NCBI RefSeq assembly: GCF_025751575.1
Contig: NZ_JAOWLA010000011.1
Coordinates: forward strand, 84,491 to 148,490
Length of the DNA: 64,000 nt
From: Albidovulum sediminicola
GTDB taxonomy: Bacteria > Pseudomonadota > Alphaproteobacteria > Rhodobacterales > Rhodobacteraceae
Reading direction: 5' to 3'
Shown: positions 24,115 to 33,718 of the stretch, piece by piece
Layout: each line of letters begins with the position of its first letter
How positions within the stretch are numbered: position 1 is the stretch's first letter
Notes under the pieces: model-generated
The model's input: only the letters and a program-made list of their open reading frames with translations
Databases searched by the model: none
Told to the model about the DNA's origin: nothing
Translations under genes and position numbers: made by a program

Positions 24115-26836
24115 CATCGACTTCACCCTGAACGGCGCCCCCGCCCGCGCCGAAGCCAGCCCCATCGAGCGCCTGTCGCGGGTGCTACGCGAAGCCTGCG
24201 GCGCGCGCGACGTGAAGGTCGGCTGTGACGCCGGCGATTGCGGGGCCTGCACCGTGCTCGTCGACGGGGACCCAGTCTGCGCCTGCCTGACGGCTGCCGG
24301 TCAAGCCGCAGGGCGGCGGGTCGAAACCCAGTCCGGCCTCGTCTCCGGCGATCCTTTGGCGGGCCGGCTAGCGAAGGAGTTCCTTGCCCACGGGGCCGCG
24401 CAGTGCGGCATCTGCACGCCGGGAATGATGGTCGCGGCAACCGCGCTTCTGCGCGCGACACCGCGCCCGGACGAGGCACAGGTGATGGACGCGCTCGGCG
24501 GGGTTCTCTGCCGCTGCACCGGCTATCGCAAGATCATCGAAGCGGTGGTCGCGGCGGGGCAGCCCGAAGCCAGCCCGGAGGCCGCAAGCGGCGCGGTGGG
24601 AACCTCCCTCCCCCGGCTCGACGGCGCCGCCAAGGTCGAGGGGCGGGAAACCTTCGGCGACGACATCGCCCCCCCGGGGACGTTGGAGCTGCGGGTGATC
24701 CGTGCACCACATGCCCGCGCGGGCTTCACTTTCGGCGACCTCGATGCCTTCGTCGCTGACACACCCGGCATCGTGGCCGTTCTGACCGCGCGCGATGTGC
24801 CCGGCCAGAACAGCTTCGGCGTGATCCCCGGGTTCCAGGACCAGCCCGTCTTCGCCGAGAGCGAGGCGCGCTTTCGCGGCGACGCGGTGGCCGCCGTCAT
24901 CGCGAACCCAGAGGCGATGGCGGTCTTCGACGCCGCGAGCTTTCCCATCCGCTGGGAGGAGCGCGCGCCCGTCCAGACCCCGGAGGCCGCCCGGGCCGAG
25001 GGCGCGCCCCTTCTGCACGTCGACCGGCCGGGCAACGTCATGACCGGCGGGCGCGTCCAGCGCGGCGACGCGGAGGCCGCGTTAGCCCGCGCCGATGTGG
25101 TGGTGGAGGGGCACTTCCGCTCGGGTTTCGTCGAACACGCCTATATCGAGCCCGAGGCAGGCCTTGCCGTCCCCCGCGAGGGCCGGGTCGAGGTGCACGC
25201 CTGCACCCAGGCCCCGGTCATGGACCAGGAGGGACTGGCGCGCGTTCTCGACCTGCCGATGGAGCGCGTCCGGATCATCCCCACCGCCGTCGGCGGGGGC
25301 TTCGGATCGAAGCTCGACCTGTCGGTGCAACCCTTTATCGCGCTGGCGGCGCTGAAACTCGGCCAGCCCGTGCGCGTCACCTACAGCCGGGCCGAATCGA
25401 TGGCCTCCACCACCAAGCGGCATCCCTCCGACATCCGGTTGCGGATCGGCGCGACGCGGGACGGGCGGATCTCTGGCTTCGACTTTGACGGCACTTTCGA
25501 CACCGGCGCCTATGCCTCCTGGGGGCCGACGGTCGCGAACCGGGTGCCGGTCCATGCGTCCGGCCCCTACCGGATCGCCGACTACCGCGCGATCTCGGCG
25601 GGGATCTACACCAACAATCCGCCAGCGGGCGCCTTCCGCGGCTTCGGCGTGCCGCAATCGGCCATCGCGCAGGAGGTGCTGTTCGACGAACTGGCGGAAC
25701 GGCTGGGCCTGGACCCGCTGGAATTCCGGCTGAGGAACGCGCTGGACAACGGCACGCCCACCGTCTGCGGCCAGGTCTTTTCGCAAGGCGTCGGCATCGG
25801 CGCCTGCCTTGGCGCCCTGAAACCCGCTTGGGAGCGCGAGCGCGCGGCCTGCGCGGTCTTCAACGCCACCGCCTCCGGCGTCCGGCGCGGGGTCGGTCTG
25901 GCGGCGGGCTGGTATGGCTGCGGCAACACCTCGCTGCCCAATCCCTCTACGATCCGGGCGGGGGTCCGGGCGGACGGGCGGATCGCGCTGCACCAGGGGG
26001 CCATGGACATCGGCCAGGGCGCGAACACCGTCATCGCCCAGATCTTCGCCGAGGCATTGGGGGTGCCGGTCGCCTGCCTCGACCTGATCGGCCCGGACAC
26101 CGACCTGACGCCCGACGCGGGCAAGACCTCGGCCTCGCGCCAGACCTTCGTCACGGGCAATGCGGCACGCCTTTCGGGCCTTGCACTGCGCGCGGAGATC
26201 CTGCGCCAGGCGAACGCGGGTGCCGACGCGCGGCTGAGCTTTGGCGCGGGCGCGATCGAGGTGCGGGACGGCGCCGGCCTTCACCGCATCGACCTTGGCG
26301 CGCTGGAGCCCGACGCCCGCGGCTATGTCCTGTCGGCTGAGGAAAGCTACGACCCGCCGACCCTGCCGCTGGACAACAACGGCCAGGGCCACCCCTACGC
26401 GCAGTTCGGCTACGCCGCGCACCTCGTGGTGGTGGAGGTCGATACCGCCCTTGGCCTTGTCCGGCCACTGCGCTTCACGGCCGCGCATGACGTGGGCCGC
26501 GCGATCAACCCGCTGCTGGTCGAGGGTCAGGTCCACGGCGGCATCGCCCAAGGCCTCGGCATGGCGCTGATGGAGGAATACATTCCTGGCCGGACCGAGA
26601 ACCTGCACGACTACCTGATCCCCACGATCGGCGATGTGCCCCCGATCGAGACCCTGATCATCGAGGAACCGGACGCCCACGGCCCCTTCGGCGCCAAGGG
26701 GCTGGGCGAACATGTGCTGATCCCCACCGCACCGGCGATCCTGAACGCGATCCGCCACGCGACGGGCGCCCGGCTCCGGCAGGTGCCGGCAACGCCCGAC
26801 CGCGTCCTTGCCGCCATAAGGGAGGCCAACCGATGA
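24107..26836 (+). CDS. Molybdenum hydroxylase with fused 2Fe-2S and molybdopterin domains (candidate nicotinate-type dehydrogenase)
   Basis: A 909-residue fusion. Residues 1-150 are the two-cluster 2Fe-2S domain: C40, C45, C48 and C60 for the plant-type cluster, and C100, C103, C135 and C137 (CGIC, CRCTGY) for the second. From about residue 165 comes the aldehyde oxidase/xanthine dehydrogenase large domain, with the molybdopterin motif VGGGFGSKLDLS, GAFRGFGVPQ and the catalytic glutamate in GAKGLGEHV. Such enzymes hydroxylate N-heterocycles or aldehydes next to a nitrogen. The downstream 6-hydroxynicotinate reductase suggests nicotinate or a close analogue. The ATG at 24107 follows GGAGG; an in-frame TTG at 24092 is less likely. 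Confidence 0.87.
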   Translation: MGSIDFTLNGAPARAEASPIERLSRVLREACGARDVKVGCDAGDCGACTVLVDGDPVCACLTAAGQAAGRRVETQSGLVSGDPLAGRLAKEFLAHGAAQCGICTPGMMVAATALLRATPRPDEAQVMDALGGVLCRCTGYRKIIEAVVAAGQPEASPEAASGAVGTSLPRLDGAAKVEGRETFGDDIAPPGTLELRVIRAPHARAGFTFGDLDAFVADTPGIVAVLTARDVPGQNSFGVIPGFQDQPVFAESEARFRGDAVAAVIANPEAMAVFDAASFPIRWEERAPVQTPEAARAEGAPLLHVDRPGNVMTGGRVQRGDAEAALARADVVVEGHFRSGFVEHAYIEPEAGLAVPREGRVEVHACTQAPVMDQEGLARVLDLPMERVRIIPTAVGGGFGSKLDLSVQPFIALAALKLGQPVRVTYSRAESMASTTKRHPSDIRLRIGATRDGRISGFDFDGTFDTGAYASWGPTVANRVPVHASGPYRIADYRAISAGIYTNNPPAGAFRGFGVPQSAIAQEVLFDELAERLGLDPLEFRLRNALDNGTPTVCGQVFSQGVGIGACLGALKPAWERERAACAVFNATASGVRRGVGLAAGWYGCGNTSLPNPSTIRAGVRADGRIALHQGAMDIGQGANTVIAQIFAEALGVPVACLDLIGPDTDLTPDAGKTSASRQTFVTGNAARLSGLALRAEILRQANAGADARLSFGAGAIEVRDGAGLHRIDLGALEPDARGYVLSAEESYDPPTLPLDNNGQGHPYAQFGYAAHLVVVEVDTALGLVRPLRFTAAHDVGRAINPLLVEGQVHGGIAQGLGMALMEEYIPGRTENLHDYLIPTIGDVPPIETLIIEEPDAHGPFGAKGLGEHVLIPTAPAILNAIRHATGARLRQVPATPDRVLAAIREANR

Positions 26837-28305
26837 GCGAACGCGCCGAGCGTATGGCGGACAAGATCCGCTGCGATGCCTGCCCGGTCCTGTGCTATAT
26901 CGCCGAGGGACGCGCCGGAGCCTGTGACCGCTACGCCAACCATGGCGGCGAACTGGTGCGTCTCGATCCGCTGACGGTAATCGAGGCCGGGGCCGAGACC
27001 GTTCCCTTCCTCTCCACGGACGAGGAATGGGACGGCGACATCCTGCGCGCGAACCGCCCCTTCATCACCGCCGTTGGCGCCGGGACGACCTATCCCGACT
27101 ACAAGCCCGCCCCCTTCATCGTCAGCCAGGAGGTCGCGGGCGTCGATATGGTCACCGTCGTGACCGAGGGCATCTTCAGCTACTGCGGCGTCAAGGTGAA
27201 GATCGACACCGACCGCCACATCGGCGACGAATGCGCCATCGTGCGGTCTGAGGGCGAGCCCATCGGCCATGTGATGACCTCCGAATACGGCTCGAAGATG
27301 CTGTCGCTGGGGGGGGTGGAGCATCTGACCGGCGGGACCAAGGCCGAGGGGCGCGCGACCTGCGACGCGCTTCTGCGCCTGTGCAACCGCGAGGCCGTCG
27401 AACTGACCGTGGAGGGCGGCGCGACTGTCGTCGTGCAGGCAGGCCAGGCCCCGATCATCAACGGCGTGCAAGAACGGCTGATGCGGGTCGGTTGCGGATC
27501 GGCCACCATCGGCATGTTCGCGACGCAATGGGCGCCCCATGTCGATGAGGTCATCGTGGTGGACGATCACATCACCGGCGTCCTGTCCGAACACCAGGCG
27601 GGACGGATGCTCGACATCCCGCCCACCGGCATCCGCGTCACCGGACGCAAGTCCACTCCGGGGCGCTATTTCCAGGTCGCCCATCCCGGCACCGGCTGGG
27701 GTGGCACCGATGTCGAGGACCCGCTGACGATCCTGCGCCCCGCCGATCCCAAGATCGCCTGGCCGGGGCTGCGGCTCCTGATGGTTTCGACCACGGGCGA
27801 GCAATGGGCCTATTACACACTGGACGAAAATCTGGCACCGCAGCCGGCGGAGATCACCGCCCCGCTCCTGGCCTCGGTCGAGCGGATCGCGGAGAACTGT
27901 GAACCCTCTGTCTGCTCGGTCCTCTTCATGGGCGGCGCGGGCGGGTCGCTGCGCGCGGGCGTCACCGAGAACCCGGTCAAGCTGACCCGCTCGGTGAAGG
28001 AGGCGCTGACCCATGTCTCCTGCGGCGGGGCGGAGGCCTATGTCTGGCCCGGCGGCGGGATCACGGTCATGGCCGATGTGATGGACATGCCGACGAATGC
28101 CTTCGGCTACGTCCCCACCCCTGCCCTTGTCGCGCCGATCGAATTCACCCTGCGCCGGTCGGACTATGCGGCCCTTGGCGGGCATGTCGAGCGGATCGTC
28201 CCGGCCAAGGATGTGGTGAAGCCTGGAATTCGCCGCGTCGGACCGGCGCCCCGCCACCCGGACCCGCGCCATGCCGGGAACTTCAACTGGTCGAAAGGGG
28301 GGTAA
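26833..28305 (+). CDS. 6-hydroxynicotinate reductase-like Fe-S flavoprotein
   Basis: The 490-residue product resembles 6-hydroxynicotinate reductase of anaerobic nicotinate fermentation, which reduces 6-hydroxynicotinate to 1,4,5,6-tetrahydro-6-oxonicotinate. An N-terminal cysteine cluster (C14, C17, C21, C31 in CDACPVLCYIAEGRAGAC) is suited to an Fe-S cluster. Other conserved-looking segments are the GIFSYCGVKVKIDTDRHIGDEC region and VCSVLFMGGAGGSLRAGV. The start overlaps the hydroxylase stop (ATGA). The call comes from remembered family features plus the neighbouring hydroxylase and enamidase. Reduction of a different hydroxylated ring is possible. Confidence 0.8.
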   Translation: MSERAERMADKIRCDACPVLCYIAEGRAGACDRYANHGGELVRLDPLTVIEAGAETVPFLSTDEEWDGDILRANRPFITAVGAGTTYPDYKPAPFIVSQEVAGVDMVTVVTEGIFSYCGVKVKIDTDRHIGDECAIVRSEGEPIGHVMTSEYGSKMLSLGGVEHLTGGTKAEGRATCDALLRLCNREAVELTVEGGATVVVQAGQAPIINGVQERLMRVGCGSATIGMFATQWAPHVDEVIVVDDHITGVLSEHQAGRMLDIPPTGIRVTGRKSTPGRYFQVAHPGTGWGGTDVEDPLTILRPADPKIAWPGLRLLMVSTTGEQWAYYTLDENLAPQPAEITAPLLASVERIAENCEPSVCSVLFMGGAGGSLRAGVTENPVKLTRSVKEALTHVSCGGAEAYVWPGGGITVMADVMDMPTNAFGYVPTPALVAPIEFTLRRSDYAALGGHVERIVPAKDVVKPGIRRVGPAPRHPDPRHAGNFNWSKGG

Positions 28306-28309
28306 GTCC

Positions 28310-29147
28310 ATGCCCGCCACGGCCGCCCGCCTGCCGGGAAACCGCCTGCACCTTCAGCACGGGCCCATCGACCTGATCCTCGGCGCCGACGGCCCGGGGC
28401 GGGAGGCGGCCTTCGCGGCCGCGACCCGCCGCTTCGCCCCGCTTCTGGACGAACTGGTGGCGGAACTGCCGCTGTTGCGCCAGCCCCCCGGCGCGACCCG
28501 GCCCAGCGGGCCGGTCGCCCGGCGCATGGACGCCGCCGTTCGCCCCCACAGTGGGCGCCATTTCATCACCCCCATGGCCGCCGTCGCAGGGGCCGTCGCG
28601 GACGAGGTGCTGGCGGCCATGGTCGCCGCGGGCGACCTTTCGCGCGCCTATGTCAATGACGGCGGGGATATCGCGCTTCATCTGGAATCCGGCCAAGTCT
28701 ACCGCGCGGGGATGGCGGGGCTCGACACAGAAGCCCTCGGCGCGGTGGATATCCGCGCAGACAGCGGCATTCGCGGCATCGCGACCTCGGGCCGTGGCGG
28801 GCGGAGCCTGTCGCTCGGCATCGCAGACTCGGTCACGGCGCTGGCTGCCACGGCTGCGGCGGCCGATGCCGCAGCGACGCTGATCGCCAACGCGGTCAAC
28901 CTGACCGACCATCCAGCCATTACCCGCCGCCCGGCCCGCGCATTGGACCCCGACAGCGATCTGGGCGACCGCCCGGTGACGGTGGCCGTCGGCACTCTGA
29001 GCGCAGCCGAGATCGCCACCGCCCTTGATCGCGGCCTTGCGGAGGCCGCCGCGATGCAGGCGGCTGGCCTCATCGCCGGGGCTGCGCTATTCCTGAACCG
29101 GGCAAGCCGCGTGCTGGCCCCCACGCCCGAAACGGAGGCACTGGCCC

Positions 29148-29155
<8 letters not shown>
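28310..29155 (+). CDS. UPF0280 family protein (ApbE-related fold)
   Basis: The 281-residue product matches the UPF0280 family. Visible features include RPHSGRHFITPMAAVAGAVADEVL, the AYVNDGGDIALHL segment and the GIATSGRGGRSLSLGIADSVTALA core, which together resemble the FMN-transferase ApbE fold. Role is unknown; a flavin or cofactor-related task for the neighbouring reductase is one idea. ATG 28310 follows an AAAGGGGGG stretch and lies five bases after the reductase stop. A longer in-frame start at 28271 would overlap the reductase gene. Its stop overlaps the next gene by eight bases. Confidence 0.82.
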
Positions 29156-29728
<573 letters not shown>

Positions 29729-29732
<4 letters not shown>

Positions 29733-30313
29733 AAGCCGATATCCGCAAGCTGGCCGTCTGGGTCGAGGAAACCCACAAGGAAATGGGCCGTGAGATCACG
29801 CCCGCGACCCGCAAGGCCGTGGCCGTCGCCGTCATCGCCAACCCCTTCGCGGGCCGCTATGTCGAGGACCTGACGGACCTCATGGACATCGGCGCGGAGC
29901 TTGGCGGGCTTCTGGGCGAACGCTGCGTCAAGGCGCTGGGGATCGAGCCGCAGCAGGCCGAAAGCTACGGCAAGGCCGCCATGGTCGGTGAAAACGGCGA
30001 ACTGGAACATGCCGCCGCCATCCTCCACCCGAAGCTTGGCGCGCCGCTGCGCGCGGCGGTGGAAAAGGGCGCCGCACTCGTCCCGTCCTCGAAGAAGATG
30101 GGCGGGCCGGGACAGGATCTGGACGTGCCGCTCGGCCACAAGGACGCGGCCTATGTCCGGTCGCATTTCGACGGGGTCGAGGTGCGGATGAACGACGCCC
30201 CCCGCGCGAACGAGATCATGGTCGCGGTCGCGGTCACCGACAGTGGCCGCCCGCTGCCCCGCGTCGGCGGCCTCACGGCCAGCGAAGCCGAGGGCAAGGA
30301 CGGGCTTCGGTGA
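29729..30313 (+). CDS. AA_synth (DUF1185) family protein, copy 2
   Basis: The second 194-residue copy starts MKADIRKLAVWVEETHKEMG and repeats the blocks of its neighbour: AVAVIANPFAGRYVEDLTDL, SYGKAAMVGENGELEHAAA and YVRSHFDGVEVRMNDAPRANE. The two differ at many positions, so they are an old duplication that probably diverged to separate subunits or substrates rather than a recent copy. Start and stop both overlap neighbours by four bases. Function is unknown. The position after a ring reductase suggests a role in the later ring-cleavage products. Confidence 0.85.
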
Positions 30314-30735
30314 CGGGCGACGACCGCCCCTACCGGCTGGACGATCAGGTGGGCTATATCCTGCGGCTGGCGAGCCAGCGGCATGCCTCGCTTTTCCTGG
30401 CGCGGTTCGGCTCCGACCTGACGCCCACGCAGTTCGCGGCGATGGCCCGCCTTGGTGAGATCGGGCAGTGTTCGCAGAACGAACTGGGGCGGCAGACGGC
30501 CATGGACGTGGCAACGATCAAGGGCGTAGTGGACCGGCTGCGCGCCAAGGGGCTCGTCAGCCAGATGTCTGACCCCGCCGACAAGCGGCGCAGCCTTCTG
30601 TCGCTCTCCCCCCGGGGCGCCGCGATGCTGGCCGATCTGCACGCGAAGGGCAACACGGTGACCGAGGATACGCTCGACCCGCTCGATGTCGCCGAGCGCG
30701 AGGTCTTCCTTTCCCTGCTGCGCAAACTGGGCTGA
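30310..30735 (+). CDS. MarR family transcriptional regulator
   Basis: The 141-residue product is a winged-helix MarR regulator. It has TPTQFAAMARLGEIGQCSQN leading into the recognition helix MDVATIKGVVDRLRAKGLV and the wing DPADKRRSLLSLSPRG. It begins with GTG overlapping the second AA_synth stop, so it is the last gene of the operon. Being encoded with its likely targets, it is expected to sense a pathway substrate, as the MarR regulator NicR does in Pseudomonas nicotinate degradation. Candidate sites are the palindromes at 23232 and 31945. Confidence 0.87.
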   Translation: MTGDDRPYRLDDQVGYILRLASQRHASLFLARFGSDLTPTQFAAMARLGEIGQCSQNELGRQTAMDVATIKGVVDRLRAKGLVSQMSDPADKRRSLLSLSPRGAAMLADLHAKGNTVTEDTLDPLDVAEREVFLSLLRKLG

Positions 30736-30738
30736 GGG

Positions 30739-31917
30739 TCAGGCCGTCACGACCTCGGGGATCTTCCAGGCGGGCGGCGTGTTGCGGCTGCGATTCGAGC
30801 GCACCTCCCCGTCGATGATGGTCATGCCGACGCCTGGCAGGTTGCCGAGTTGCACCGATTCCAGGATGGTCTTGCCGCCGGAATGCTGGGCCTGGTCCAT
30901 CAGGACGAAATCCGCCGCAAAGCCGCGCTCGATCAGGCCCACGTCAAGCTCGCGCTGGCGCGCGGTGTTGCCGGTGGCAAAGCAGAACGCGATTTCAGCC
31001 GGGACATTGCCCAGCGCCGACAGCATCGCGACCATGCGAAGAATACCCAAAGGCTGAACGCCCGACCCCGCCGGGCCGTCAGTACCCAGGATGATCTGGT
31101 CCATCTTGCCCAGTTCGCGCGCCGTGTTCAGCGTCAAAAGCGCCGCGCGTTCATTGCCGTTGTGGACGATCTCCAACCCCTTGAGGCAACCTTCGCAGAG
31201 GCACACGATCTGGTCGTCCGGCAGGGCGGAATGGCCGCCGTTGATATGGCCAACCACGTCCGTGCCCGTTTCCAGCACCATGTCCGCGTCGATCAGGCCT
31301 GATCCGGGGATCGACGGCCCGCCGGTGTGGATCGTCGACTGGATGCCGTACTTGCGCGCCCAGTCGACCATCTGCCGCGCGGTCTTGCCGTCCTTGACGG
31401 AGCCCAGCCCGACCTCGCCCAGGAACTTCACGCCGGCATCTGCGAGGTCCTTGAAGTCGTGCTCTTCCATCCCGTGTTCGATGACCGGCGCGCCCGCCAG
31501 AACCTTGACGCCCGAGGGGCGGAAGTTCTCGTACCAGCGCTGGGATGCGATCGCCATCGCCTTCAGCCCGACGATATCCTTGGGCCGCCCCGGCATATGC
31601 ACCTCACCGGCCGAGATCATCGTGGTGACGCCGCCGTGAAGCGTGGAGTCGATCCAGTGCAACTGCTGCTGGCGCGGGGTGTAGTCGCCGACAACCGGGT
31701 GGACATGGCTGTCGATCAGCCCGGGGGCCAACGTCGTGCCCTGCGCGTCGATCAGGGTCGTCGCGCCCTCGGTGTCCAGGTCCGTTTCGCGTCCCCAGTC
31801 GGAAATGCGCCCGTCGGTCGCGATCAGGCAATCGGCGTCGTAGATCGGCTGTTCGAGCTTGCCCGAAAGCATCAACCCGATGTTGCGAATGACGAGCTTT
31901 CTGGACGCATGCTCCAT
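30739..31917 (-). CDS. Enamidase-like amidohydrolase
   Basis: The 392-residue product resembles enamidase of nicotinate fermentation, which hydrolyses 1,4,5,6-tetrahydro-6-oxonicotinate to 2-formylglutarate and ammonia. Metal-binding features include H71 and H73 in GLIDSHVHPVVG, E in KFLGEVGLGSV, the HTGGPS and GHINGGHSAL segments, and D in GTDGPAGSGVQP. It is convergent with the hydroxylase operon; the stops are three bases apart. It has its own upstream palindrome and is separated from potI by a hairpin. A related cyclic amidase role (hydantoin or dihydropyrimidine type) is the main alternative. Confidence 0.82.
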   Translation of the reverse strand: MEHASRKLVIRNIGLMLSGKLEQPIYDADCLIATDGRISDWGRETDLDTEGATTLIDAQGTTLAPGLIDSHVHPVVGDYTPRQQQLHWIDSTLHGGVTTMISAGEVHMPGRPKDIVGLKAMAIASQRWYENFRPSGVKVLAGAPVIEHGMEEHDFKDLADAGVKFLGEVGLGSVKDGKTARQMVDWARKYGIQSTIHTGGPSIPGSGLIDADMVLETGTDVVGHINGGHSALPDDQIVCLCEGCLKGLEIVHNGNERAALLTLNTARELGKMDQIILGTDGPAGSGVQPLGILRMVAMLSALGNVPAEIAFCFATGNTARQRELDVGLIERGFAADFVLMDQAQHSGGKTILESVQLGNLPGVGMTIIDGEVRSNRSRNTPPAWKIPEVVTA

Positions 31918-31944
31918 GATCGCCTCCCCCGGCCGGTTGGATCA

Positions 31945-31956
31945 TTAGCACGCTAA
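31945..31956. promoter_or_regulatory. Candidate MarR-type operator upstream of enamidase gene
   Basis: TTAGC-AC-GCTAA is a perfect 5+5 inverted repeat, 27 bases upstream of the enamidase start codon. Its size and spacing fit a MarR-family binding site. The regulator encoded at 30310 is the nearest candidate. Confidence 0.5.
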
Positions 31957-31960
31957 CACA

Positions 31961-31987
31961 TGCCGGCCCCCGATCAAGGGGCCGGCA
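31961..31987 (-). terminator. Hairpin downstream of potI
   Basis: TGCCGGCCCC (31961-31970) pairs with GGGGCCGGCA (31978-31987) around a seven-base loop. On the minus strand it follows the potI stop and precedes the enamidase promoter. The T run is weak (TGTGTT), so termination may be partial. Confidence 0.55.
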
Positions 31988-31996
31988 CCGGGAAGC

Positions 31997-32815
31997 CTAG
32001 AGTTGCAGGGCCTTTTGTTCGTCGGCCCGCTGGCGCGCGATGTTGCGCTTGGAGATCAGCGAGGCGGAGATCACGCCCACGGTCACGATCGAGATCAGGA
32101 TCGTGGAGAGCGCGTTGATTTCCGGACTGACGCCCAGGCGCACGGCCGAGAAGATCTTCATCGGCAGCGTGGTCGAGGACGGACCCGCCACGAACTGCGA
32201 GATCACGAGGTCGTCGAGCGACAGCGTGAAGGCCAGAAGCCAGCCGGAGATGACCGCCGGGGCGATGATCGGAAGCGTCACCGACTTGAAGGCGTCGAAG
32301 GGCGTGCAGCCCAGATCCAGCGCCGCCTCCTCCAGCGACTTGTCGAAGGTCGCCAGGCGCGAGGACACCACCACCGAGACGAAGCACATCGTGAAGGTGA
32401 TGTGGGCCAGAATGATCGTGAACACACCGCGATCCAGCCCCAGCGAGATGAAGAGCAGCAGCATCGCAAGGCCCGTGATCACCTCGGGCATGACGAGCGG
32501 CGCGTAGATCATGCCCGAAAACAGCGTCCGCCCCGCGAAGCGGCCGGCCCGGACCATGACGTAGGCCGCCATCGTGCCCAGCACCGTCGCGACGGTCGAG
32601 GAGATCACCGCCACCTTCAGCGTGATCCAGGCGGCGCCCAGGAACGCCTCGTTCTGCAAAAGCTCGCCATACCACTTGGTCGAGAACCCGGCCCAGACCG
32701 TCACCAGCTTCGAGGCGTTGAAGCTGTAGATGACCAGGATCAGCATCGGCAGGTAGAGGAACGCGAAGCCCAGCGTCAGCGAGGTCGCGTTGAACCAGGA
32801 AAAGCGACGGTTCAT
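31997..32815 (-). CDS. potI: Polyamine ABC transporter permease PotI
   Basis: This is one of two inner-membrane permeases of a putrescine/spermidine-type ABC importer. The 272-residue product has about six membrane helices (starting SLTLGFAFLYLPMLILVIYSF). The EAA loop that contacts the ATPase is SLEEAALDLGCTPFDAFKSVTLP. Its start overlaps the potH stop by four bases. It is the last gene of potFGHI, with a hairpin just after it. Confidence 0.93.
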   Translation of the reverse strand: MNRRFSWFNATSLTLGFAFLYLPMLILVIYSFNASKLVTVWAGFSTKWYGELLQNEAFLGAAWITLKVAVISSTVATVLGTMAAYVMVRAGRFAGRTLFSGMIYAPLVMPEVITGLAMLLLFISLGLDRGVFTIILAHITFTMCFVSVVVSSRLATFDKSLEEAALDLGCTPFDAFKSVTLPIIAPAVISGWLLAFTLSLDDLVISQFVAGPSSTTLPMKIFSAVRLGVSPEINALSTILISIVTVGVISASLISKRNIARQRADEQKALQL

Positions 32816-33708
32816 TGGTTCGCCTCCCTCTGTTTTTGCTCGTTCCGCTGGAAGAGCACGATGGGTACGATCAGGATCAGGAGCAGCACGACGGCGACCG
32901 CCGAGGCCACCGGCCAGTCGCGGTTGGAGAAGAACTCCTCATAAAGCACCTTGCCGATCATCAGCGTGTCCGATCCGCCCAGAAGCGAAGGGATGACGAA
33001 CTCGCCGAGCGCCGGGATGAAGACCAGGAAGCAGCCCGCGATGACGCCCGGGATCGACAGCGGGAAGGTCACCAGCCAGAAGGCCGACGCCTTGGAACAT
33101 CCCAGGTCCTCCGCCGCCTCGATCAGCGATCCATCGAGCTTTTCAAGCGCGGCATAGATCGGCAGGATCATGAAGGGCAGGTAGGAATAGACGATCCCGA
33201 TATAGACCGCGTTCTGCGTGTTCATGATCGCGAGCGGTTCGTTGATGATCCCGGTCCAGAGCAGGAACTGGTTCAGGAACCCCTCGTTCGAGAGGATCCC
33301 GATCCAGGAATAGACGCGGATCAGGAACGAGGTCCAGAAAGGCAGGATGACCAGCATCATCAGCGTCGGGCGCCATTCCTCGGACGCCTGCGCCATGCCG
33401 TAGGCGATGGGATAGGCCACCAGAAGCGTCAGCACGGTCGAGATCAGCGCGATCTTCAGGCTTGAAAGATAGGCCGTGACATAAAGCGCGTCCGTGGCCA
33501 GGAAGGTGAAGTTTTCAACGTCGAGGCCCGAGAGGAACTCCTTCAGCCCGTCCCAGCCCGCGGAGATGTCGAAGGTCGGCGTGTAGGGCGGGATGGAGAT
33601 CGCGTAATCCGACAGCGCGATCTTCATCACGATCACGAAGGGGATCAGGAAGAAAAGCAGGAGCCAGGCGTAAGGCGTGAGGATGAGCAGAAGGCGGCGC
33701 AGGTTCAT
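32812..33708 (-). CDS. potH: Polyamine ABC transporter permease PotH
   Basis: This is the second permease of the importer, 298 residues with six predicted membrane helices. Its EAA loop is GSLIEAAEDLGCSKASAFW followed by LVTFPLSIPG. The N-terminus (MNLRRLLLILTPYAWLLLFFL) is the first helix. The gene overlaps potI by four bases and starts 10 bases after the potG stop. The membrane partner set and gene order match PotH/PotI of putrescine systems. Confidence 0.93.
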   Translation of the reverse strand: MNLRRLLLILTPYAWLLLFFLIPFVIVMKIALSDYAISIPPYTPTFDISAGWDGLKEFLSGLDVENFTFLATDALYVTAYLSSLKIALISTVLTLLVAYPIAYGMAQASEEWRPTLMMLVILPFWTSFLIRVYSWIGILSNEGFLNQFLLWTGIINEPLAIMNTQNAVYIGIVYSYLPFMILPIYAALEKLDGSLIEAAEDLGCSKASAFWLVTFPLSIPGVIAGCFLVFIPALGEFVIPSLLGGSDTLMIGKVLYEEFFSNRDWPVASAVAVVLLLILIVPIVLFQRNEQKQREANQ

Positions 33709-33718
33709 GACCGCCCCC

